From assembly GCA_003647755.1 (NCBI GenBank), contig QMNL01000011.1, positions 1-12,932 on the forward strand: a stretch of DNA of 12,932 bases. Reading direction: 5' to 3'. Both the position numbers and the translations under genes were made by a program. Positions 1 to 6,593 of the stretch are shown one piece after another (position 1 is the stretch's first letter; the number at the start of each line of letters is the position of its first letter). The stretch is from Candidatus Coatesiibacteriota bacterium (GTDB lineage: Bacteria; B130-G9). The notes under the pieces were generated by a model. The model did no database searches, had not been told where the DNA came from, and saw nothing but the letters and a program-made list of their open reading frames with translations.

Positions 1-1756
1 AGCCCTGCTTCAATGCGATTATCGCCTGCGGGACCTGAAGCTCGTAGAACGGATTACCATTTTGGGACCTTATTCGTTCGATGCGAGCCTCAATGATTGG
101 GTCGCTCGGAACGGCGAACGGCAGCTTATCGATTATGACGCAGCTGAGCGCCTCGCCCTGCACGTCAACGCCCTGCCAGAAGCTTGCGGTTGCGAAAAGA
201 ACCGAGCTGACGTCACGGCGGAACTCCTTGAGTAAAGCGGTGTTTGGCATCTCCCCTTGCAGGAAGCATCGCTGCTTGATCTTTGTGCTGACGAGCTCGT
301 GCAGCGCATTCATATTGGAGATGCTGGTGCACAGAACAAAAGCTTTGCCCCTGGTTTTTTGCAGTATCCTGACTATCTCCTTTGCGGCCATGTTGACGAA
401 TCGGGGGTTGTCGGGCAGCGGCAGGTGTCTGGGGATATACAGAAGCGCCTGCGTCTTGTAGTCGAAGCTGGGCGGGAGCATCAGCTCCAAAGGCCGCGAG
501 GCGCCAAGGCGGCTCTTGATGTATTTGAAAGAGTTGTCCGATGAGAGCGTTGCAGAAGTCAGTATCACGGTCGGCACTTTCGCGAAGACATGTTTCGCCA
601 GCGTGTCCGCCAGGCAGATCGGCGTCGCCTTGAGCTGGACGTGCCCATCCCTTGCTTCAGCCCAGTGGACGAGCTCTTGGTTGTCGAGGTCGCAGACGTC
701 TCGCACCGAATTGCCCATCTCCAGGCATCGCTCCGAAAGCGGGCCAAAAACATCGATCCCGTCTGAGGCCGCATCGGAAAGGAGCCTGGCTAGCCCTTTG
801 AGCTGCTTAAGAAGCTCGTCTCGACCATCCAGAACATGCATATCGAACATCTCGTTGGTCAGCTTGAACGTCCCGTCGCGCCGAGCGGCAAAATGCGAGA
901 AGAACTCGCTGCCGGCTTTTTGGACCTTCGTAAGGGCCGAGACAAGCCCCTCAACCTCTATTTTCTCCAGCTCGATCTGCCGACTGATTTGGTTCACGAG
1001 GTCATTGATGTGCCCAAGCCCAACGGAAGCGCCCATGAACTGCGAGGCGACATCCTCAACGTTGTGAGCCTCGTCGAAAATGAGGAGGTTGCGCTGTGGC
1101 AGCATCGAGGTGTCGGAGCTCAATTGAAGTGCAAGGTTGGCGAAGAAGAGGTAATGATTGATGATGACGATGCCGGCCTTGTCCGCCGCCTCGCGGGCTT
1201 TAGACACGAAGCAGTCGCTGAAGAACTCGCACTTCTGGCCTGTGCAGAGGTCTCGCTGGGAGCAGATGTCATGCCACATGGCCAGCCTGTCTGGCAGCTG
1301 GCTCAGCTCCGCCCGATCGCCCGTAGCGGTGCGGGTCGCCCAATTCTGTATCTTGCGGAAGTACTTGATCTCGTGGGGAAATACGAACAGCGGACGGGTG
1401 CTGAAGTCCCTGAATCTCTTGAGGCACAGGTAGTTGGCTCTTCCCTTCAAGCAGACAGCAGTAAAATGAGTTCCCGACGCCTTCCGGAGCAGCGGCAGGT
1501 CGTGGTTGACCAGTTGTTCCTGAAGGGTCTTGGTCTTGGTGGATATGATCGCACCCTTGCCGCTCGCGATGACAGGCACGAGGTAGGCGAGGCTCTTGCC
1601 GATTCCGGTGCCCGCCTCGACGATGAGGTGGCGTTTGGTTTGGATCGCTTCCCACACGAGCCGTGCCATCTTGGCCTGGTCAGGGCGTTGCTCGAAGTTG
1701 GCAATAGTCCTGGCAAGGGGGCCGCTGGCGCCAAAAATCGAGGCCACATCAGCCAT
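1..1756 (-). CDS. dinG: DinG/YoaA-type ATP-dependent DNA helicase with 4Fe-4S cluster, C-terminus cut by window edge
   Basis: Superfamily 2 helicase of the XPD/DinG group, expected to unwind DNA 5'-3' using ATP during repair or R-loop removal in the cytoplasm. 585 codons are visible. Walker A is EAGTGIGKS (residues 47-55), the DEAH box is 228-231, motif III is SATL (401-404), and a motif V region (FWQGVD) lies at 526-531. Cysteines 111, 171, 176 and 182 match the four cluster ligands of this group: the first follows GRANYL, and the last three have the 5- and 6-residue steps known from E. coli DinG. The reading frame runs off the left edge at ALKQG, where family members continue into motif VI (QGxGRLIR), so perhaps 50-70 residues are missing. 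No N-terminal exonuclease domain is present, so this is the short form. Start: ATG at 1756, with GGAGG five bases upstream and an in-frame TAG six codons before the ATG. It follows fliN by 45 bp on the same strand and may be read through from the flagellar operon. Whether it is DinG or the paralogue YoaA cannot be settled here. Confidence 0.93.
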   Translation of the reverse strand, partial: MADVASIFGASGPLARTIANFEQRPDQAKMARLVWEAIQTKRHLIVEAGTGIGKSLAYLVPVIASGKGAIISTKTKTLQEQLVNHDLPLLRKASGTHFTAVCLKGRANYLCLKRFRDFSTRPLFVFPHEIKYFRKIQNWATRTATGDRAELSQLPDRLAMWHDICSQRDLCTGQKCEFFSDCFVSKAREAADKAGIVIINHYLFFANLALQLSSDTSMLPQRNLLIFDEAHNVEDVASQFMGASVGLGHINDLVNQISRQIELEKIEVEGLVSALTKVQKAGSEFFSHFAARRDGTFKLTNEMFDMHVLDGRDELLKQLKGLARLLSDAASDGIDVFGPLSERCLEMGNSVRDVCDLDNQELVHWAEARDGHVQLKATPICLADTLAKHVFAKVPTVILTSATLSSDNSFKYIKSRLGASRPLELMLPPSFDYKTQALLYIPRHLPLPDNPRFVNMAAKEIVRILQKTRGKAFVLCTSISNMNALHELVSTKIKQRCFLQGEMPNTALLKEFRRDVSSVLFATASFWQGVDVQGEALSCVIIDKLPFAVPSDPIIEARIERIRSQNGNPFYELQVPQAIIALKQG

Positions 1757-1801
1757 CTTTGCCTCCGCTACCAACTACGCTGAATCTATGGCGGACAAGC
1801 C

Positions 1802-2851
1802 CTATCCGAGGCCCTTGATCCGGTAGGCCTTGCTCTTGACCTCAGTAATCCGAACCGCGAAGTTCGATTCGACCACAACGACCTCGCCTCTGGCGATGAC
1901 GAGGTCCTCGTTCACAACGAGATCGACAGGGGTATCGACGGCCTTGTTGAGCTCGATGATGGAGCCGGTGCCCAGCTGAAGGATGTCCTTTATGAGCATC
2001 TGCGTCTCGCCGAACCTGACATGGATGGGGATCTCCATGTTCATGATCACCTTGAGCCGCTCATTTGCTTCCGCTCCGACCTCAGGGCGAGCGGGCGGTG
2101 CCTTGGCAAGGGGCACCTCAGGTGCGGACTGGGCCTCTGATGCTTCCTCGGGAGCGGCCTCGTCTATGGGTGCAGAGGCGGCCTTCTCAGCTGCCGCCAG
2201 CTGTTCGACACAGTCCGTGGAATAAATGAAGAGGATGTCGCCATCCAGCTTGTCAGGCGCCGAGACCTTCAGCTCCGCGCAGAATGACTTGCCCTGGGGA
2301 ACGAGCTCAGCAAGGTCTTGCGACTCCTTGTCAAACAGTGCCAGGGCGCCCGTGCTGACCGTGCCACCCGCGATCTCAGAGAAGCTTAGGTTGACTTTCC
2401 CGCATATCTGGCTGGCGAGCTCGCGGAAAGCGTCCAGCGATTCGGCAGAGAGGTCCCCTCCCTCGGTCTCCACTGGCGCGCCTAAGATGATCTCAACAAA
2501 GGCCTTGACAGTGTCGTTTTTGGCAATAAGGAACGATTCGCCGCCTATCCCTTTCGTAAACGTTGCGTGCGTAATGCAGACCTGAGTTGGGTCTATCGCC
2601 GCGACGAGGTCATCCTTAGAAAAGGAGCCCATCCTCGGCTCCGAGACGTCCGCCTCTGCGTCGAGAAGCTGGCCGATCGTCTCCTTGAGCGAATCAGGCA
2701 GCTTCTTGAAAACGCCTGCTACAACGTTGAACTCAGCGCCGAGATCGCCCGCCGGGGTCAGCGGGGCCGTTTCGAAAGGAAGCCCTTGTGCTGTATCGGT
2801 CGCTGTTTCAGGCTCGGCCTCGGGTTCAGTTTTGGGTACTGTCTCAGTCAT
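1802..2851 (-). CDS. fliN: Flagellar motor switch protein FliN, FliY-like, with degenerate CheC-like N-terminal region
   Basis: Component of the cytoplasmic C-ring that sets rotation direction and helps dock export substrates. The 349-residue protein is far longer than plain FliN (about 100-140). Residues 1-35 are Pro/Glu/Thr-rich. Residues about 36-215 resemble the two-repeat CheC/FliY fold. Residues about 220-262 are an Ala/Pro/Glu linker. Residues about 264-345 form the SpoA/FliN domain (MEIPIHVRFGETQM then LGTGSIIELNK). In the second CheC-like repeat the usual ExxN phosphatase motif reads E144-L-A-S147, and no ExxN is seen in the first repeat, so CheY-P phosphatase activity is doubtful. 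Start: I chose ATG at 2851 because GAGGGGA lies just upstream. An in-frame GTG at 2872 would add seven residues but has no clear ribosome site. It lies 82 bp after fliM. The symbol fliY would be equally defensible. Confidence 0.93.
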   Translation of the reverse strand: MTETVPKTEPEAEPETATDTAQGLPFETAPLTPAGDLGAEFNVVAGVFKKLPDSLKETIGQLLDAEADVSEPRMGSFSKDDLVAAIDPTQVCITHATFTKGIGGESFLIAKNDTVKAFVEIILGAPVETEGGDLSAESLDAFRELASQICGKVNLSFSEIAGGTVSTGALALFDKESQDLAELVPQGKSFCAELKVSAPDKLDGDILFIYSTDCVEQLAAAEKAASAPIDEAAPEEASEAQSAPEVPLAKAPPARPEVGAEANERLKVIMNMEIPIHVRFGETQMLIKDILQLGTGSIIELNKAVDTPVDLVVNEDLVIARGEVVVVESNFAVRITEVKSKAYRIKGLG

Positions 2852-2933
2852 GGCTCCCCTCACGGTTAGCACTTGTTTTGAGAACGTTGCTCGACCTCGT
2901 GTCGATCATCAGACTCATCTTTGGCACGTCATG

Positions 2934-3989
2934 TTACTTCTTTGACTCAGGTTCCTGGTCTGCTGCGTCGTCTGGCTGTTTCGCCTCCACAGATCGATCG
3001 ACCGGTGCGGCTGGCCTCTCAATCATGGACAGTATCTTGACTGCCGCTCTATGTCCATGCTCCCCTATCGAGGCGCGGAACTTCGGCACGCCGCCAACGC
3101 GAACAGTCAGTGGAGTGCTTGTGTGGTTGCCAAGAACCACGATATCGCCTTTCTCAAGATTGACGATGTCCTGAACCGCAAGTTTGGTCTCGCCCAAGAA
3201 TACGGAGACTGGCAGCGGGACCTCGTTCAGCAGCTCGTTGATCCACAGACCGATCTTCTCTGGCCGGTTTGAGACGGAGAGAGAATACCAATCCTGAGTG
3301 AATCGATTCATGACAGGCTCGAGCATCCTTGATGGTATGCACAGGTTCATCATTCCCGAGAGATCGGCTATCTTGATCTCGAATGTTACAAGCACAACTG
3401 GTTCGTTCGGAGCCGCGATCTGCATCAACTGCGGAGTCGTCTCCCTGTCGACAATTGCTATCTCAACTTTTATGGCCTGCGACCAGGCGTCCTCCAGGTC
3501 TTTGAGCGACCGCTTGAGCATTCCCTCTATTATACCGAACTCGATATCCGTCATCTCACGGACCTCGGCCAGTGGCAGGCCTGGCCCACCCAAGAGCTTG
3601 TCGATAACGGGGAATACTATGGAAGGGTTCATCTCCAGCGCTGCATTGCCCTCAAGGGGCTTCATGCTCAGTATATTGAGGCAAGTGGGGTCTGGCAGGG
3701 ACATCAAGAACTCGAAATAAGTGAACTGGTCCACGGAGAGCAGGTTGACGTCCGACATCGTCCTGAGATACGCAGAAAATGACGCCGAGCAGCTCCTTGC
3801 AAACCTGTCGTGGATGAGGTGCAGGGAGCGGACGTTCTCCTTGGATAGACGGTCAGGTCGTTTGAAATCGTAAAGCTGGGCGCTTTTGCCCGACGCGGCG
3901 ACTCTTATGCCGCCGGGCTCCTTTTCAGCCTCTTCAGGCACCTGCGTTAGCAGCGCGTCTATCTCTTCTTGCGACAGTAACCGAGGCAT
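2934..3989 (-). CDS. fliM: Flagellar motor switch protein FliM
   Basis: C-ring protein that binds phosphorylated CheY and links FliG to FliN. The 351 residues are a little longer than usual (about 320-340) because of an acidic, Pro-rich C-terminal tail after residue 325. The N-terminal CheY-binding peptide is conserved (LSQEEIDALL, residues 5-14), so the motor is probably controlled by chemotaxis signalling. The middle domain, itself CheC-like in fold, carries the GGxG FliG-binding motif as GGPG at 134-137. A SpoA domain spans about 253-325 (VPLPVSVFLGETKL then NLEKGDIVVLGN). ATG start at 3989; the only plausible ribosome site is a weak AGGGA about nine bases upstream. It follows the small membrane-protein gene by 50 bp and precedes fliN, the usual fliM-fliN pairing. 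No chemotaxis gene is in the window. Confidence 0.97.
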   Translation of the reverse strand: MPRLLSQEEIDALLTQVPEEAEKEPGGIRVAASGKSAQLYDFKRPDRLSKENVRSLHLIHDRFARSCSASFSAYLRTMSDVNLLSVDQFTYFEFLMSLPDPTCLNILSMKPLEGNAALEMNPSIVFPVIDKLLGGPGLPLAEVREMTDIEFGIIEGMLKRSLKDLEDAWSQAIKVEIAIVDRETTPQLMQIAAPNEPVVLVTFEIKIADLSGMMNLCIPSRMLEPVMNRFTQDWYSLSVSNRPEKIGLWINELLNEVPLPVSVFLGETKLAVQDIVNLEKGDIVVLGNHTSTPLTVRVGGVPKFRASIGEHGHRAAVKILSMIERPAAPVDRSVEAKQPDDAADQEPESKK

Positions 3990-4039
3990 GATCGCGTGTC
4001 CCTATGTTCCGTGCTGTTGCACCACACAATACTGTAATA

Positions 4040-4420
4040 CTATGCCGGAGATGCCTGGTTCTGGTCAACTGTTGTCTTGGGCGGGGCGGCCTGTTCGTCC
4101 CTGGCTTCGTTCTCTTCGGCCTCTTTCGCGCGCTCATCGGCCAATTGCCGCGTGTAGGCGCTGTGAAGGTGCCAATTTATGATAAGAGCACAGACCCACC
4201 CCAGAAACCAGAAGACGAGCACCGATATTATCAAATAGCGCAGAGTATCAACTAGGCTCCTTTGCTGCAATACTGAGAACGCCACCACGATTGTCCCGGC
4301 GACGGTCGCAAGCAGCGCACCCATCTTGCCCTGGGCCAGCTTGACCGGCGCCCTTGCATCCGGCGTTGCTGCGTGTTTTGCGGAGTCAGTTACGGGGGTA
4401 TTGGCCTTGGAATCTGTCAT
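4040..4420 (-). CDS. Small two-helix membrane protein of unknown function in the flagellar operon
   Basis: I do not recognise this 126-residue protein. The first 32 residues are polar and Thr/Ala/Pro-rich. Two hydrophobic segments follow, at about 33-51 (MGALLATVAGTIVVAF) and 60-82 (ISVLVFWFLGWVCALIINW), joined by a short loop QQRSLVD. The rest (about 88-126) is highly charged, with a likely helical Glu/Arg/Lys stretch (ADERAKEAEENEARDE) and a disordered Pro/Gln tail. A hairpin with both ends on the same face of the inner membrane is the simplest topology, probably cytoplasmic. Its ATG overlaps the flhG stop codon in an ATGA, which supports real, coupled translation. It is not FliO (one helix) or FliL (one helix plus a periplasmic domain), although its place between flhG and fliM suggests a role near the switch or export gate. 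Confidence 0.8.
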   Translation of the reverse strand: MTDSKANTPVTDSAKHAATPDARAPVKLAQGKMGALLATVAGTIVVAFSVLQQRSLVDTLRYLIISVLVFWFLGWVCALIINWHLHSAYTRQLADERAKEAEENEARDEQAAPPKTTVDQNQASPA

Positions 4421-5352
4421 GATGCGCCCGTGCCGATCATACGGCTGAAGAAACCGGAGATGCCGCCATTGAGCCGATTCTCACCGTTGTCCGCTCGCTC
4501 AAGTGTCCCAGCCAACTTCCGTATCGCAATGGCGAAGGGAGAGTTAGGAAACTCGGTCAAACTGGGCTTGCGCATCTTGACAGCGTCCCTGAGCCGTGCA
4601 TCGACTGGGATCGAGCCGGCGTAAATTAACCGCTTGTTCAAGAATCTCTCCGAGACGTTCTGAAGATTGTTGAAGACCGTCAAGCCCTGCTGGTCAGAGG
4701 CGACGCAGTTGGCCACCACGTATATCTCCGAATCAGGCCGGTCGGCGACGAGCGTTTTGATGACCGCGTATGCGTCGAGGACTGCTGTTGGTTCGGGCTG
4801 AGCCACAATGATAACCTCATCGGCCGAAAGGAGAATGCCTGCGACTCCTGCTGCAATGCCAGCTGCGGTGTCAATCAGAAAGATATCGACGTGCTCGTCG
4901 TAGCCGAAGGCCTCGTCCAGAAGGCTTGTTACTTGCGACTGGCTGAGGTTTGCCAGTGAGCGCACTCCGGAGCCGGCCGGGATGAGCCTCACCCCCTCTG
5001 GGCCCTCAACGATCACGTCCGCGATGCGCGAGTTGCCCGACACCACATCCCGAATGTTTCGCTCGGCTGAAATCCCCAGGACAACGTCGAGGTTCGCCAA
5101 TCCAAAGTCCGCGTCGAGCAGCATCACGCGCTTGCCATCCATGGCGAATGACAGGGCGAGATTCGCCGTAATGACAGTCTTGCCCACCCCGCCCTTCCCG
5201 CTCGTTATTGCCACGGCTCTCGCCCCAGCGCGGTGCGAGCTCTCTTGCCAAGCTAGCTTGGCAAGCGGCGTTTGTTCGGAGCCACTGTCAAGCGCGGACT
5301 TGTGGCGCTCGTGAGCCACCATCTGCCGCAATTTCAACGCCTGATCGTTCAT
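4417..5352 (-). CDS. flhG: Flagellum number/site-determining MinD-like ATPase FlhG (FleN/YlxH)
   Basis: Cytoplasmic MinD/ParA-family ATPase that limits flagellar number and works with FlhF at the membrane. The 311 residues match the family length. The N-terminal DQALKLRQ (residues 3-10) is the conserved DQAxxLR element that stimulates the FlhF GTPase. The deviant Walker A is SGKGGVGKT (51-59), the switch aspartate lies in LLDADFGLANLD (78-89), and the Walker B region reads FLIDTAAGI (158-166). The MinD-type amphipathic membrane helix is plausible at the C-terminus (GGISGFFSRMIG) but not certain. The start overlaps the flhF stop as ATGA. A GGAGG directly abuts the ATG with no spacer, so coupling to flhF translation is likely. 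Its stop in turn overlaps the next gene. Confidence 0.95.
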   Translation of the reverse strand: MNDQALKLRQMVAHERHKSALDSGSEQTPLAKLAWQESSHRAGARAVAITSGKGGVGKTVITANLALSFAMDGKRVMLLDADFGLANLDVVLGISAERNIRDVVSGNSRIADVIVEGPEGVRLIPAGSGVRSLANLSQSQVTSLLDEAFGYDEHVDIFLIDTAAGIAAGVAGILLSADEVIIVAQPEPTAVLDAYAVIKTLVADRPDSEIYVVANCVASDQQGLTVFNNLQNVSERFLNKRLIYAGSIPVDARLRDAVKMRKPSLTEFPNSPFAIAIRKLAGTLERADNGENRLNGGISGFFSRMIGTGAS

Positions 5353-6581
5353 CCTCCACTGCCCTTGCCTACGGAGCGGCGCTGCCTCTTGGTGAGGCTG
5401 TTCGTCAAGACCAACTCCACTGTTCGACCCGCATCGGCCACCTCAATATCGTCGGGGACATTCTGCCCCGTAGTGAGGTAGCTCACGGGCTTGTGTGTCC
5501 ACAAGACCTCGTTAAATATCCCACCGAAGGTGTTGCACTCATCTAGCTTGGTAAACAGCACGTAGTCGATCGCTAGCTTCCCAAACTCTCGAGTTATCTC
5601 TATTAAATCGCGATTCTTCGTTGCACAACTCAAGAGAAGATGCAACTCACAATATATATCGTCTCGCCCGCCAACGAAGTTTACCAGTTCTGCCATCTTG
5701 GCCCTGTCCTTCTGGCTCCTGCCTCCAGTGTCAACGAGCACGAGGTCCATGTCCCTGTATTCACCTATGAACCTCCGCATCTGCTCCGGCGTGGTGGCAA
5801 CTTTGAGCGGGAGCTCGAGGATGTTCGCGTATGTCCTCAGCTGCTCGACAGCCCCGATCCTGAAGGTGTCTATCGTCAACAGGCCGACCTTCTTCTTCTT
5901 AAACATCGAGTAGTGGGCAGCGATCTTGGCGAGCGTGGTCGTCTTGCCGACCCCGGTTGGGCCCACCAGCACAACCGTTTTTGGCCCCGATTCCATCAGC
6001 TCGATCGGCCCCGATGTCAACATCTGGCGCTTCATTACATCGAAGAGAACCTTCAGCGATTCTTTCTCGTCAACCACTCGAGAATTGGCAAGCTCCTTCG
6101 AGGTGATCCCCACCACTTTAGCGGCCAACCTGTGGTCAATATCGGAACGCGTCAAACGGCGGAACAACGCGCCAAGGATGGGGCCGTAATTTTTCACAGT
6201 CTCATCAGCCCACTGGTTGGTCGCTAACTCAACCAGACCTCTCATCTCCGACAGTTCCTCTCTTATCGACTCCAGAGACTGATTGGGCTGCCTCGTTCTG
6301 AAGGAGATGAGCTCGCTCTTCAACTGGTCGACCTGACTCTGTAACGAGGCGATCATGTCGCTCGTATGGTCCGATGTGGTCGGCTGCACGTCGGGTTTAG
6401 CAGCCCTAACCTCGACAACATCTGCCGCAGCGCTCACCTCGATAAGCGTCCTGAGTTGCCCGAACTTGTCCTTTTTCTTGATGCGCCGAGTCGCGAGAAC
6501 GAAGGCGTTTGGCCCGAGGTCCTCTCGGATGTTCCTGAGGGCAGCGCTCATGTTCTCCGCCTCATATCGTCTGACGCGCAA
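5349..6581 (-). CDS. flhF: Flagellar biosynthesis SRP-type GTPase FlhF
   Basis: SRP/FtsY-family GTPase that positions new flagella, commonly at a pole. 410 residues. The N-terminal B domain (RVRRYEAENMSAALRNIRE, DLGPNAFVLATR) is followed by a variable linker (about 60-130), the N domain (about 130-195) and the G domain. G1/Walker A is GPTGVGKTTT (207-216), the G2-region motif is DTFRIGA (238-244), G3 reads DTGGR (284-288), G4 is TKLD (344-347), and a GQNVPDDI closing motif lies at 372-379. G3 is normally DTAGR, so Ala is replaced by Gly here. Start: TTG at 6581. It gives the family's usual N-terminus, whereas the next in-frame ATG (residue 11) would cut into it. A strong TAAGGAG, overlapping the flhA stop, sits seven bases upstream. 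Gap to flhA is 11 bp. Confidence 0.96.
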   Translation of the reverse strand: MRVRRYEAENMSAALRNIREDLGPNAFVLATRRIKKKDKFGQLRTLIEVSAAADVVEVRAAKPDVQPTTSDHTSDMIASLQSQVDQLKSELISFRTRQPNQSLESIREELSEMRGLVELATNQWADETVKNYGPILGALFRRLTRSDIDHRLAAKVVGITSKELANSRVVDEKESLKVLFDVMKRQMLTSGPIELMESGPKTVVLVGPTGVGKTTTLAKIAAHYSMFKKKKVGLLTIDTFRIGAVEQLRTYANILELPLKVATTPEQMRRFIGEYRDMDLVLVDTGGRSQKDRAKMAELVNFVGGRDDIYCELHLLLSCATKNRDLIEITREFGKLAIDYVLFTKLDECNTFGGIFNEVLWTHKPVSYLTTGQNVPDDIEVADAGRTVELVLTNSLTKRQRRSVGKGSGG

Positions 6582-6587
6582 GTTCTT

Positions 6588-6593
6588 GCTCCT
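6588..6593 (-). promoter_or_regulatory. Ribosome binding site deciding the flhF TTG start
   Basis: AGGAGC read on the minus strand, seven bases before the TTG at 6581; its first base belongs to the flhA stop codon (TAAGGAG). The same AGGAGCAAGA string precedes the flhA TTG start. This site plus the family-matching N-terminus favours TTG over the ATG ten codons later. Confidence 0.75.

Noticed and set aside
836..1783. Plus-strand open frame of 315 codons opposite the helicase gene
   Set aside because: The minus strand here encodes a clear DinG-type helicase with all motifs in one frame. The plus-strand translation has no recognisable domain and is the antisense shadow.
2852..2872. GTG start for fliN, seven codons upstream of the chosen ATG
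   Set aside because: The GAGGGGA ribosome site sits between GTG and ATG, in the right place for the ATG at 2851.
2844..2918. 24-codon minus-strand ORF between fliM and fliN, overlapping the fliN start
   Set aside because: It has no good ribosome site and no recognisable sequence. Its overlap with fliN could allow coupling, but the evidence is too thin to call a gene.
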